Made by a program: the position numbers and the translations under genes. The notes below the pieces were generated by a model. That model made no database searches. It had not been told where the DNA came from and saw nothing but the letters and a program-made list of their open reading frames with translations. A DNA stretch of 64,000 bases from Rotaria sp. Silwood1 (taxonomy: Eukaryota; Rotifera; Eurotatoria; Philodinida; Philodinidae). Numbering within the stretch: the stretch's first letter is position 1; each line of letters starts with the position of its first letter. Positions 21,205 through 34,169 of the stretch are shown here, in pieces. The stretch covers positions 254,642 to 318,641 of the forward strand of contig CAJNOP010000100.1 in the NCBI GenBank assembly GCA_905250075.1, given 5' to 3'.

Positions 21205-24200
21205 TTACTCGCTGCTTGAGAATTCATCGACTTCTGCTACTTCCGCTTTGATCCATTTTTTTCGCTGTGCAAAATGAAAAATTCCGAATAAAACAGCTAT
21301 CATCGTGTAAGCTACCGAAAACTTCCATCCATCATCGGTATTCTTGATCAATATACCCACAGAACCGGCATGAATTATTCCAAACAAGGAAAGTAGACCA
21401 GCAAGGAGTGACCACACAGCTGCACGAATAAACTTTCGATCGATTGTATATATTACAATGGCCGTGAAAAAAATGCATTGTAAAAGTGAACCACCAGAGA
21501 AATTTACCAAACCTCGGTATGAGAACGCTGAAATCGTTGTACTAACATTAGATGAGAATAGAACATTGGCTACAGTAAAATTCGAGTAACCAGCACTGAC
21601 ACCTGCAACGATAGTGTTGTGAACCCACTCGGCAATTACCGGCATCAGACCAAGCAGGAAAGCTGGATAGTGACGACGAGGAGTAATAGCCAGTGTATCA
21701 GCGCAAATGAGTAAACCAATAAAGATCTATTAAACGAAAATGGAGTTTATCAATTACGAAACACTGCACGAACAAAAAAAGTTACGTGCGAACTTTTCGA
21801 AATAATCTTAATAAGTATCTCTTATTGTGACAAAGAATATCTCCGAAACTGTGGTCACACTAATTGATTCGCTTTGATAAATCTGACGAAAAATGTATCT
21901 GAATATACATGTTACAATATCAATACGGTATTGAGGTATTGATAACCACATCAAATGGTTGTGATATATCAATATCTGAAAAATCGTTAAATTGCTATCG
22001 AGAAGACTTGCACATGTATAATGATCATGCTCAATATGACGAACTCTAATTCTACTGAGCAAGTTAACAAATGATTTAGCTTTCTCTCTTCCTGAACTTC
22101 CCATATTCATCGGCCCTTTTTCTTATGAAATCTGCTTACGATCTTCGCGCAAGATATCTCTCAGATTATTTGTATTTGTTTGGTAAGCGGTTCTTTTAGA
22201 ATATTTGAATATCAGATTGATTACAGTCAGCCAAAGTCTTCTAAAAGCGCTCGAGTGAACATGATATTATAATTTTTAAAAACTTACAATGACTGGATTG
22301 ATTGCTACAATGACAACAAGAGACATAATGAATGCGTTGACGCCTAAAAAACAGAGAGGCAAAAAGGCGACACCATGCACCAATGAGTAACCTTGTTTGG
22401 CGCCCATCTTTTTCATTGCAGGATGACCAATGTAAGCTAAAGCGAACTTCAGCAGGAATATTTACTAGGAAAAAATTTTCTTACTCGTCATGCTAAGAAT
22501 TGAACCAAAGAAACTAGATATAAGAGTGCCTATTCCATCAGCAAACATAGCTTCCTGAGTTGGATAAAAATCTCCAGCTTGTCTAGCTGATTCGACGCAT
22601 TGAATTGTCACAATAGCATTTGCTACAGCAGTGGGAATCGTTGTCGAGAGATAAGGCATGATTTCATCCATGTGTTTGAACATTTCTCTAATTGGAAAGA
22701 TTACTGGGTAACCTTTCACTAGCTGAAGTGCATCTCGCACTTGTGCAACATCATTAAGAGCCGTTGCCCAACCAAGGCTTGTGCCTGCCACAAGAGCCAC
22801 AATGACTATTGGTATAGGACCAAAGCTAACTAGAAATATTACACAATCAAATCGTATTGAATAACACGGTATATACAACTTAGAAATAAACTTCACTTTA
22901 TAAAAAAATCGACACTAAGAAAGATCCAGTCTTTTAATAGTTTTGTAATTGATCATGTGAAATTCAAATTTAACGAAAATCACGTGCTTTCAAAAGAGTA
23001 AAAATTAATGTGATCTTCTACAAAATTCGTTTTAAGAACTAGTGGAAAAGCAGTCCTGATTGTTTTTAATAATCACTTGATTGATGACCATTAGAAGATT
23101 GCTCTGAAGTTAGGTACATGAGTCAGTCGATCATATTGCTTGCTTATTTATTTATTTGGTAGTTGCAGTTAGTCTTAATAATATGTACTGGCTTTTTTTT
23201 TATAAGTGCAATACTGCTGGCTCGTTTTGTTTCAACGAACGCTAGTAATAATACTTTATCTGAGCTGTGTCAAAAACATTGATAACTAAATTTTGTTACA
23301 ATGATTATAATGCTGACGAGAAAGGCGCATCGAGTGATTGGCCATTTTCTAGTCAATGCTTTATCTATAACTAAAGATCTTCATCAATATATGCAATGAT
23401 TTATAGTATGCGTCGAAGTTTTCAATTAACAAGAAGAACTAATTCATTCTCTAGCAATTTATTTTTCTCGAAAATGAAACATTTTGCTTGGCTGAAAATA
23501 TCGATATGTACTAGGATTATACCTAATGTATTGAAGCAGCTCTTTTTTATTTGCATTTGTACATAACATTTTTTTGTGATCCATAAGTAACTCTCAAGTT
23601 GTAACGCACGTATTACATTTTTCAAAACAAAAGAAAGGTGACGCCTGATCGAATAAGTTTCATAGAAATGAGAGAGCATGTCCGAATTTTCATCATTTCA
23701 CAGTAGAAATGAAGACTCATTCAATCGTACTTCAGGTTTCTACCGATTTTATTAGAATTTTCTATGAAATTTTTCACAACAGAGTTTTTCAGCTTCCTTA
23801 ACGTGGTAGACTTTTTTTTATTAAACAATAAGAAAAAAAGCCTAATTTTTTCTGAAAAATCGACTGAAAATCTATTATAAAATGTCTATAATTCTCGATT
23901 GGCTAAAAGCCACATTGTTAGTTCTCCTTAGTTTTGTAGATCTATGATTGGTAGTTCTGTCATCCTTTCACAAGCAAGATTTTGATATTTTCATCTAACA
24001 CTATATTTGCTTGTCGAAAATTATGATAGAGGAAGATCTTCATTAAACTTGTGAGCAGCATTTGAAATAGATTACTCAAGGTTGTTAGTCACTTCTATAA
24101 AGTGCTAAAAAACACGCTTGTTATATAGTTATTGTCAACAGATTTTTTCGGAAAAGCTCAATATACTCCTCAATTTTCAAGTGGAAAAATGCTATAAATA

Positions 24201-25471
24201 GACAAAAGACTTAATTTCAGAAATAGAAAGTTCAACAAGATTTCTCGTTTTAGAAAACATTCTAAATGTAAGATTACAGGCAACGTTCTTAGAAATTTCA
24301 TACAAATCCTTTCAATTACTTTGTATCTAATACACGACCTAGTCGTTTCAATCAATAGCGAACGTTAGTTTTTCACATGAATGTTCGATAAATAGCATTT
24401 CTAAAGCGAAGAAACTATTTCATACCTTCACCAAAGTATCCAAGTATAATGATAAAAAATGGAATGAAGGACACAATTGGTTTTGCAACTACTGGTAAGC
24501 ACTCACTCATCGCCAGATAAGCGAATCCCAGACCAGAAAGTGATGAAAGAAGAGCCACTCGAGGTGTATTTCGTCGGATGAACTCACCAATAACGCAAAA
24601 AAGTAGAAGAATGATACCCACTGCGAAATTGCTTGCCAACGCCACATAATATGCTAATTCTTCACAGTGATCCCTACCGTGGGCTAAACGACATTGACTG
24701 TAAGTCGGTAGAACGATTGCATATATGAAGGCAAATGCACCCATTGTGCTTATCCCATAAGGCATGACACATACATCACCACGTTTTTCTCTGAAGGCTA
24801 TTTTTCGAGCCATGTAGACGTAATAGAAGTTACCCCATAACATACCCAAGGACATTCTATAATTACACTGTAGCCTTTTTTGACATTAGTTAATATAAAT
24901 ACGGTTCTTATCACTTAAAAACTTTATTAATGATCTCTATACGAGACTTAATTAGAAGTTTTAGGTTTTTCTTTCGTTAATTAATCATAGCTATAAGCAC
25001 TCTAGAGTTGACTTAACAGTAATTTTAACGAAAACTGTTCATTTTCCACTCGCATATTATGATTAATGAAATGTTGACGAAAAATTATTTGTTTTTTAGT
25101 CGATATTGAGAAGACCTATTGCTCTCTGTCTCTCTCTTTTACATTGATACTCACCCTGGAACCATCCGCCCATAGATTATATCGTTGCCCAAAACCGATT
25201 TAGCACTTATAATGATAGCTAATAACGTGGCCAAATTATTGATAAAGTGAACGACAAAACCGTCAATGTCACCTTTGACGAAAAGTGGATATTTTGGATT
25301 CGGTCGAAATCCGTTTAACCATTCTTTTGGATGAAATGTCATCAGCTTTCTTTGTTCTTTTCGTATTCGTTTAAGAAATGGAAGAGCCTCCGGAGCTGTT
25401 GCAAGGTTTTCTTCATTATTGCTCACATCTATCGATGAAGGACTATTGGTATCAATAGTAGCTTGATCCAT
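21205..25471 (-). CDS. NCS2/AGZA-like nucleobase permease, five exons
   Basis: Exons on the minus strand: 25471-25155, 24856-24426, 22829-22485, 22436-22288 and 21726-21205. All junctions are GT-AG and the phases agree (2, 1, 1, 0), giving 587 aa. Joined, the protein carries the pattern of xanthine/uracil-permease relatives: GRMVPG then MSLGMLWGNFYYVYMARK, VCVMPYGISTMGAFAFIYAI, VALVAGTSLGWATALND, GIGTLISSFFGSILSMT, then TYIGHPAMKKMGAKQGYSL and ICADTLAITPRRHYPAFLLG. It has many hydrophobic helices, a cytosolic N-terminus of about 75 residues and an acidic tail (EVAEVDEFSSSE). It should import purines, pyrimidines or similar compounds at a membrane; specificity is unknown. Introns measure 298, 1596, 48 and 561 nt; the 1.6-kb one is long for this window and has no recognisable insertion. 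Confidence 0.82.
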
Positions 25472-26548
25472 GAATAAGTCAATATACTATATTTCGTTTT
25501 TTTCGCTTTATCAATCGCTACGCGACTTGAATCTAAAGCTAGAAAGTGTGCAAATAAATTCGTTTACTTTAATTTCATACAATTGATCGAAACTCGATGA
25601 CTATCTGACTGCTTATAGGGATCATGCATACAGAATATGTAAAACCGAGTTGACTTAGTTAATCTGACCTCGTAGTTTCAATTACGTTTTCAAAACTCAC
25701 TAAATTTTTTTCGTAGTCCGTATTGACTGGTTAATAGCGAAAGCACACCATTATTTGTCTGAATCAAAAACGAAGATTAACTATCAAAATGTTAAGTCTA
25801 ATTCCAACTAAAACAAAGATTACAAGACAACAGTAATTGCCAACTGACTTAACTAGTAAAAACGAAATTTTTTCAGCGTCACAATTACTCTCCATATCAA
25901 GTTTCGATAACCACTAGAGAAAAATCATAGTGATTGTAGAAACTTATTTGCCATTCTTCAGTATTCTTACCGTACATACAATTAAAATTGGTGAAATGCT
26001 TCACTTGCATTTTGCTTTCGCTGAAAAACTTCGTCCTTTATTATGACACAATGTGGATGGCTCGTTATTCCACGACTGCGGCTTTTTTCTCTCCGTGTAA
26101 AACAAATCGGCAAAAGATAAGAACGAATATTTTGCTTATCATGCAATCCTAAACAACGCACGCAATAGCAAATGTGCTATCGTTCTCGACGTTTTCTGCA
26201 GATAGGAGAACAGAGAATGTCTCAATGTATTCTTAGAGAAGCTTCTATAGTTCAGCATGGAAATGTCGGACCATATTTTTGTAATGATTACTACGTCATT
26301 TGAAACAAAGGTTTTCATTAACATTTAAATAATATTTATTAGCTTCAAAGTAAAATATGACGATTTCTACAAGCAACGAGTTTATCGATCAACGATCGAT
26401 TTTTTATTGAAATGCTGAAAACTATGTTGAGAAACGGAGTTGATAAACTTGCTTGAATGAATAAAAGAAAAATAAAATAATCTTTCATTTCAATTATTCA
26501 CCATCGTATATACATAGAAATTAAAGGCAAAATATATGTTAACGAGAG

Positions 26549-26629
26549 TTTGGGTGTGGATGTGTGGGGTGGATGCAAGGGGCAACCGACAGACTTTGTG
26601 ACTTTGGTGACTTCAGAAAACATACACAT
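26549..26629. repeat. Telomere-like hairpin, C-arm decayed
   Basis: G-rich arm GTTTGGGTGTGGATGTGTGG plus GGTGGATG, then about 45 nt later the weak C-side AACATACACATC. It directly abuts the foldback element at 26632. Confidence 0.5.
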
Positions 26630-26631
26630 CT

Positions 26632-26849
26632 AGACAAAAGTCTTGCCCTCCTATTTCTTATTTTGCTATCATACTTCATGCATATCAATTTTATTACCAG
26701 GTAAAGATATGATATAAGAGTTTTATTTCAGTGTGAGCTGTATATTACATTGAAATAAAACTCTTATGTCATATCTTTACTTGGTAATAAAGTTGATGTG
26801 CATGAAATACGATAGCATAATAAGAAACAGCAGGAAACAACTTTTGTCT
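26632..26849. mobile_element. Foldback (MITE-like) element
   Basis: A near-palindrome of 218 bp with ends AGACAAAAG and CTTTTGTCT. The arms share TATTACCAGGTAAAGATATG against CATATCTTTACTTGGTAATA and AAGAGTTTTATTTCA against TGAAATAAAACTCTT, leaving a loop of only about 20 nt. A dozen or so mismatches between arms suggest an old copy. Confidence 0.8.
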
Positions 26850-27411
26850 GGCGGCGTAGATGACGTTAGTAGCGGATTCGAATAATTCCAGTGGCGATTC
26901 ATCCAAAAACCTGTTCTAAAGCTCCTAATCAGTGTTCTAAAACATGGCTGGCTCTATCCAATAGTATAATTAGGTTTCTAATAATCTAATATATGTTTTC
27001 GAAAACTCCAAGATACTGGCAGATCAGTACAAGAGTTTTGGAACTACTATAATAAATATACCATTGACGCATTTAGGAACCTGAGAACAGGTTCCTGTAC
27101 TTCTCCAAGTATAGATTGACGAGCTCTACCTAGTGGTATAATTGAATTTTTCATTATTCAAATAATTAACGAAAGTTCGTAGCCAATTCAAGTCTTTCTT
27201 CTTAGTATTCACTTCTGAATCTGTGCTGTCTCCATGGTTAGGATTGATGGATGTAGAGTTTGATTCTCTGTCGAATGACGATATTTTTTTTATGGGCATC
27301 ATGAAACATTTGAAAAAATTCGTTCACACTAAATGCACTAATGGATTGGCTTGGGTTTAAAATAGCTTTGCTCTCAATCAACATTTCCTGTATCATGAAA
27401 TATAAGGTATG

Positions 27412-27464
27412 AATGTGGGTGTGGGTGTAGTTTTTTCTTTCATTCACCTATACCCGCACCCAAT
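27412..27464. repeat. Telomere-like hairpin
   Basis: G-rich arm ATGTGGGTGTGGGTGTAG, spacer TTTTTTCTTTCATT, C-rich arm CACCTATACCCGCACCC. Confidence 0.75.
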
Positions 27465-27785
27465 ACAAAATGATACGTATATAAACAGAGGAACAAAGAA
27501 TGCTCACGTATAGAAATGAAAAGTGAAAACTTATTGATGCCTCGTATACACGAACTATACATATGTGTATCTTTTTTTCATTTGTTTTGTATGTGCATCC
27601 GTTGGAAAAAAATGCAGAGAAAACATTTTACATAGTACATCGTCAAAAGTAAATAGAAATCTGTTATTCTTCATTCTATATGATTGTTTCTTTAATCATA
27701 AAGAGTTAACCTGCAGTCTTTTCTGGTGTTCCAAGCTATCCTGTACTAAGCTCTGGTTACGAGCTGAAAGTTGTTAATTGATAAC

Positions 27786-27842
27786 TATGGGTGTGGGTAT
27801 GAGGATGTGCTGTGTTTCCTTCACCCACATTCACATCCACAA
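27786..27842. repeat. Telomere-like hairpin
   Basis: G-rich arm ATGGGTGTGGGTATGAGGAT, spacer GTGCTGTGTTTCCTT, C-rich arm CACCCACATTCACATCCAC. Two copies lie within 0.4 kb. Confidence 0.75.
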
Positions 27843-30800
27843 TCATTCATAAATATAGTTCCTTCACGTCAACATAAGCTGGATACTCATATCTTGTTTA
27901 TCATGTATTTAATAAAATGAAATAAAAAAATTAAAAAGAAACTAATTTGGTTACTTTTGATATTTATTCATTATTTTTTGTAAATGAAAATCACTGAAAA
28001 TCAATCCATTGAAATGCAAAAAAGAAAGAGGTTCTGCATGTATTTATATTCGTTAAGAGTAGAAGTCATTACCAATAAATAAATATTTGATTTGAATTAA
28101 CTTATTTAATTTATTTGCTTATTTAATACACCAATAAAATCATTGATTAAAAGTGCATTTGAACCATAAAGATTTATGCTGAAGTATTGAATCCATTGAA
28201 GAAAACTAAGAACAGATGAAATTTCACCAAGAAATCTAACAAAGACAACTGTCAATACTTACAAAAAAAGAGCTGCAACTAAATTTGCAACGCCTAAATT
28301 AAATTATTTGAACACTATTACGAAAATTTCGTACAGTAGCCGAAACAAAAAAAGCTTAAAGATAATGCACAAATTGCTATAAGACAAATACAAGAGAAGA
28401 GACCAAAAGAAAATTCCTGATGTTGTTTGCAATCACATCATCAAATAAACCATAAAAGAAAACTAAAAACTTGAAAGATATTTATTCTTTCTTCAACTAT
28501 TGGAAAAAAATGAAACAATTAACTTTAATATTAATTTAATTGAACTTTAAATAAATATTCTTCATTTCAAAAAATCTTTTATGAAAAATTTTTATTAGTG
28601 TTATCTAATGTTTTCTCTACCTAAAATGAATGGCAGAATATTATTCTTAATCATAAGATTAATTAAAATATTATTATATATTGATGAAATCTAATTAGAA
28701 TAATGCTAAGATCAAAAATTAAAAAAATATATGCTACATGACAATATTGACGAAGTCTACTTTCAAAATATATATAGTATAAGGTTTATAGAGAAAACAG
28801 TTAATATTCTATCACAAAGATTACATAAGCTAAAACATTCTTTATTTTTTTTTGAATTGGAAAATAATTCTACCTAACTTAACAGCATCATAAGTTTCGA
28901 CTTTACTTATCATTTAGGAACCATGTAAAATTCGAAGACCAATAGACCACAATAAAAATACTAATAAAAAAGCAGAAGCTCACAGATGTTGTCCCGTTTT
29001 TTTTTTGTTTTTCTCTTAGAAGCATGTTGAGAAAAACTAAATTTCAATAGAGAACAGTGGTAAACTCAACAATTTTCTAGATTTCACTAGCTTTGAATTA
29101 AAACTAAACAGAAATTAATATTGTAAGCTCATTTCTTTATTCTTCTCTTTTTCGATTTTGGTGAATTATGAAATTGGTTAAAAACTGTGTTTAATTTATC
29201 CTGACACATATACTTTGATACTATTCTGATATACAAATATACACATTCATGAAGTTGTTTAAATTTTATTTCAATAAGTTAATTGCAGGCTATTTTGAAT
29301 TGTTTTTAATAGAAGAATATGGCTTAACAGCTTTTGATGAACGGAGAATATTTTTGACTACTTATATAAAGTCAATTTTAATTAGTAGAGCTCATAGCAA
29401 TGAGTTTTTATGTGATTTATAAAGTTGTGGATGAGAGTCAATTACTTATACCTTTGACAATTGTTTTTTTTTCAAGTGAAACTCAAACGAATCCTTTTCT
29501 TTTTATTTCTTATAAGAAACGTGTAATTGGATATACTTCCAGTAAATATTTTGTGAAACTCGATCTAAAAGGAATGTTGAAGTATAGAGATAGAAATTTG
29601 AATCCTCGCCTTTCTCCCCATCTCTCTTCGTCTTTTTCTTGCAGACATGGCAGACGTTGTTTATATAGGATTAAAGACTATATATAGATAACATATGAAT
29701 TATTTGCTTAGTACATTTCTTTAGGTTTATGTAAAAAGATGACGAAGAAATATATTTCAAGATAGATAAAAGAAAACAAACTTCTTTTGAATGGCAACAA
29801 CAGCTACTTCGTGATACATAATTTAATGGAAACAAAGATTGTGCTAACAAATTTTTGTTTAACATTCATAAATATTGAATAATAATAAACTAAGATCTAG
29901 AGTGTAGGCAACAATTATTAAAGAGAATTAACCTCATTCTTAATTAAACTAGGATAAAAATCAATTGCAAACGTTTCTATAATAACTAATAAAAATGTAA
30001 AACAATACTTATCTGTATACATTTTTAATTACCAAGAACATAAGTATCTATAATATAACAAATTGAATATTAAATCGTATATACTAGTTCATAGGAGAAC
30101 TAGTCATGTATTCGACACAATCTTATTTATATAATGTATTGCTTAGATGTCTCCAATAAACATCTTAATATAATTTTATTAGCTAAGTTCATTTATCTTA
30201 AAATTTAAAACAAATTCTAATTTATTCTAATTTAAGAATATTGAAAATTTAATCGTTTCAGTTCATTTCGATATGTATTTGGCAATAGTCAATTAGTGGT
30301 ACATGAAAGTGAGTTTGACCATTAGACAACGAAAATGACTAGCCATATATCAAAATATTGAAATCATTTTAACGTAAATACAATTATATTCCATTTATTC
30401 AAAGTTAATTTAAATAAATGGATTGATCAATTAAATTTTGTAAAACTTTATTTGTCATATCGAAATCAATAAAATTTTATTGATATAATATTATATCATA
30501 ATGAAAAAACATTGTCAAAAAATATTCTAGTTTTTCCTTCGAATTTATCGGAAAAAGAGAATCGATAGGCAGTTGATAGTGCTATTATATGAAAAAAAGT
30601 ATTTGTGAATAAACAATTCAACAATATTTGATTGCGTTAAAAAAGTATATATACATGATCCAATAGAGGAAAATAGTTTAAAAGTTATATAAGATGTTAC
30701 AACAATTGTCTTTCTTTGTTAACCCATTCGAGAGATATTTAATGAAAGAATGGATCTATTATCAATATCATAATATATTGAAGAGAATGTTTGAGTTAAT

Positions 30801-31913
30801 ATTTCATAAATGTTAGTATCTAATCACTTATAGTTATTTTTATTCTAAAAGGTAAGATCAAATAATACTGTTTATTATAGAATTTGATGCGGTTCGAACT
30901 ATGTAGTCAGCTATTTATTAATAACGTCAGATTTTTCTCTGATGATTGTATTTTAATAATCATTGATCAACTTTATCTTTTTTGTGTCATATCTAGAAAT
31001 GTGTCGAATCAATAGATAAAACTTTATCGAGAGAATGAGAGAAACATTTTCGGGAACTCAAGAGAGATGATCTAAGAAGTGTTAGTCGTCGACTAAATAA
31101 AAAAATTGAAACGAGTGTTGCAGAATTATTTTAGATATGATTCGAATAGTTTTCTCGAGACCGAGACCAAAAAACTGAGTCTTGTCGCACGTCTCTAGTC
31201 ATACCTCTCATTAGACATTTCATTTTATATTGATTTTATTGTCAAAAGTTTGCATCTCTTTCTTTTTAGAGTGTAAACGGCATGCACTAAATGCACTTGA
31301 AACATTAAAAAAATAATATTTATTTGTTGCGAAATAATTTCAAATAAGAATTTTCTTGTAGATTTTAGACTACTATAGAATCAATTATAGATGTGTGGGT
31401 TAAGTTATTTTCGTACTTTGTACTTTGATTGAAAGAAATTTATACTATAATGCTATATTAGGACAGACGTAAGGTAAAAACATAATTATTAATTTAAAGA
31501 CAACATCGATTAATTGATCATAGTTTAAAACTTAGATAAAACTGATTTAATGAACTTATTCTTCAGAAAAACGTCTTTTCAAACTATCCAATATGCATCC
31601 AATAGACATTGTTCTCAATGTGTGAAATCTAAAGACTTATTTGCAGCATTATCTTTTAGTGTCAATTCATTGATATATTTCAATAAATCAGTCAATGAAG
31701 TAAAATCATATATCACGACGAATTGAATAATTCAAATGAACAATAGATCCTCAGTAGAAAATCTATAGGGTTCATGTTCATGAAAAGTCTACTAGTTCAA
31801 TTATTGCTTGTATTTTCAATAAGAAAGAAAAAAAACTCAGTTTCTATTGACGTGTGTTAAGATTGATAGCTATAGAAGAAATGTATACATGTGTAGTTGT
31901 TTTCATGACTATA

Positions 31914-31974
31914 TGGGTGTGTGAGTGGATGACGTGAGGGTTCACAGTATCTTTTCACTCACGCCCTACATGAA
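31914..31974. repeat. Telomere-like hairpin
   Basis: G-rich arm ATGGGTGTGTGAGTGGATGA with GTGAGGG, spacer TTCACAGTATCTTTT, short C-rich arm CACTCACGCCCTACAT. About 460 bp beyond the 3' end of the multicopper oxidase gene. Confidence 0.65.
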
Positions 31975-32435
31975 TTAGAAGAAAAACGAAGTACTATCAA
32001 ACTTCACACATATCACGGATTTCACCAGAAATTCATTTCATGGCCCAATCAGTCCAATGTTTCGTTCAGAATGTAACTGCAATAAGATCAACTTCATGCT
32101 AAGAAATCATATTTGCTAGTGCATTCTTCTTGATATCAAAATAGACTTCGAAAGGGATGCATATCCATCAGTCAATCGACTTAACATCATACACAGCTGA
32201 TCCCATCTTAAAATGCTTTGTCGTATTCTTTTCTGCCTGATTTCAAGTAAAACGTTGCTAGTGAATTATTCTCCTGATTAGCTTTGCTGTTACCTACAGT
32301 AGAAAAAAGGCCTAAAAGTTGTTTGTGAAAGCTTCAATTTATTTAATCGAATAGGAAAAGAAAAAATGCAGAAATAACAATCGTTATGGCTTAATGCTTT
32401 GATGGTAGAAGAATTCCTAGTGATGAACACCGTTT

Positions 32436-34169
32436 TCAAGAGTTACACATATAAACAGAGATGATTAGCAAGAACACAGTCAATATCGACTGAGATTTAT
32501 TGCTTGAACTATTTCTATTTTGATAGCTGATCACAATAGGCAAATCGGCTGGTGGTGGTGAAATTCGATCAGCGGCTACATTGAAGACTGCTGTCATACC
32601 TGCTTCCATATCCCAAGCAATATGACAGTGGAAGAGCCATGAACCTGGATTGTTGGCAATGAAACCGATGACTATGTAAGACAATTCAGGCACTTGTTCG
32701 GTATCACGATAGGGTGGATTGATAAAATTGAGCGTGTGTCTATCACGTACGGGATCGAATATGGTGGGCCCACCAGTACCAGATGCATTGTATTTGCCCA
32801 CACCAAGCACATAAAAAGAATGGCCATGAAGATGAAATGGATGGCCAAAATTTTGAAAGTTATTTACAATAATCATGACATGATCGTTCAGTTTCAAATT
32901 GAACACATTGGCCGCATTTCCTGGTTGAATACCACGTGTGTACAGTGTATACAATGATGGTTCACGTGGCATTTTATAGCTAACCGAATTGACTGTACAG
33001 CGATGTGCTTCGGGCTCACAGTTGATCGGAACAGTCAACGTTTCGCTAAAGTCTGGTGGTTTGAGCGAGAAGTCAGTGTTGGCACTCGAAGGTATGAGTG
33101 ACATGGAATTAAGCAAGAAATTTTGATACTGTGGAAGAACTGATGATGGTGGTTCAGCAGTTCCATTTTTTGTACCATTGTAATGCAAAATAGCATAAAA
33201 TTGGTCGTTATCGTTTGCTGTAGTAGCTGCTCGAATCCAATAAGCACTTAAGGACGATTGTTGATTCATAGTGACAAGAACATCGTATCGTTGACCGATG
33301 TAAATCCAGAGTTGTTGAACTTTGTATGGTTCGACGTACACACCATCGATCGCAATTACCGTTAATTCATGATTGTCTATTGAAAATTTGTAATTGAATT
33401 CACTACCAGCAGCAATCAGGCGAAATCGATAGGTTTCATTGTAAACCACAGTGAAACGTTCATAAGGTCGGTTTGATATACAGAGAAGTTGATCACCTAG
33501 TTGATTTTGTTCTTCTTCTGTCTTATTGAGCAGCAGCAGTGACTGATCGATTAGTGAACAATTATAGCGCCCCATTCCATTCATAGTACCAGATACGAAA
33601 TGTGGAAATTTATGATGGTGTACCGTCGGATGAATGGTAAGAATATCGAATTGATCGATGGCATAGCGATGAAACCATTCGGTCATGATAAGAGGAATGT
33701 CATGATACTGTTTATACGGATCATTAGGATCTTCGATAATGAGAATACCATAGAGACCATCGGCGTACTGAGCTCCCGTATGTGAATGATACCAATGTGT
33801 GCCAGCAGGACTGGCTACGAATGTATAGTTGAATGAATGTAGTGGTAGAATCGGATATTGTGTTGTGTAAGAAACTCCATCCATCCATGGCGTATTTAAT
33901 TGATGTACACCATGCCAATGGATTGATGTTACTTCGGTTGGTAATTCATTGTGAACAATGACTTCGATGATGTCATTCTTTTGAGCTCGAATAGTTGGAC
34001 CAGGATATTTGAATTTGCCTGAACCATCATCAATACAAATGACTGTACGATACACACCATCGGGGTTGTATGTTGCATAGTGAAGCTTCCATTCATGTCG
34101 AATATGAGCGGCGTGTGATAAATTCGAAATAGTAAGCAGAAAGATGCATGTAAAAAATATCGTATTCAT
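32436..34169 (-). CDS. Multicopper oxidase (laccase-like), secreted
   Basis: A 577-aa intronless frame. I chose the ATG at 34169 because it opens a clean signal peptide (MNTIFFTCIFLLTISNLSHA); an in-frame ATG 22 codons upstream is less likely. Three cupredoxin domains are expected. Copper motifs in order: HWHG (about 84), HWYHSH (about 125), HPFHLHGH (about 443) and HCHIAWDMEAGM (about 514). The family pattern of the last is HCHIxxHxxxGM, so the second type 1 copper histidine reads Asp (GAT at about residue 520); the Cys and the trinuclear-cluster histidines are present. Family members oxidise phenols, metals or similar donors with reduction of oxygen to water. The C-terminus is hydrophobic (SILTVFLLIISVYMC), suggesting a membrane or GPI-type tail. 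Loss of the ligand would be expected to disturb electron entry, so activity is uncertain. Confidence 0.92.
   Translation of the reverse strand: MNTIFFTCIFLLTISNLSHAAHIRHEWKLHYATYNPDGVYRTVICIDDGSGKFKYPGPTIRAQKNDIIEVIVHNELPTEVTSIHWHGVHQLNTPWMDGVSYTTQYPILPLHSFNYTFVASPAGTHWYHSHTGAQYADGLYGILIIEDPNDPYKQYHDIPLIMTEWFHRYAIDQFDILTIHPTVHHHKFPHFVSGTMNGMGRYNCSLIDQSLLLLNKTEEEQNQLGDQLLCISNRPYERFTVVYNETYRFRLIAAGSEFNYKFSIDNHELTVIAIDGVYVEPYKVQQLWIYIGQRYDVLVTMNQQSSLSAYWIRAATTANDNDQFYAILHYNGTKNGTAEPPSSVLPQYQNFLLNSMSLIPSSANTDFSLKPPDFSETLTVPINCEPEAHRCTVNSVSYKMPREPSLYTLYTRGIQPGNAANVFNLKLNDHVMIIVNNFQNFGHPFHLHGHSFYVLGVGKYNASGTGGPTIFDPVRDRHTLNFINPPYRDTEQVPELSYIVIGFIANNPGSWLFHCHIAWDMEAGMTAVFNVAADRISPPPADLPIVISYQNRNSSSNKSQSILTVFLLIISVYMCNS

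Larger units (their letters stand above)
25472..32435. other. AT-rich gene desert
   Basis: About 7 kb with no gene I can support. 28.0-31.8 kb is extremely AT-rich and free of long frames. The frames at 27565-27777, 29400-29687 and 29671-29865 show no domain. It contains one foldback element (26632-26849) and telomere-like hairpins at 26549, 27412, 27786 and 31914. Confidence 0.55.

Noticed and set aside
32694..33785. Plus-strand frames across the multicopper oxidase
   Set aside because: Shadows of the minus-strand gene with all copper motifs.
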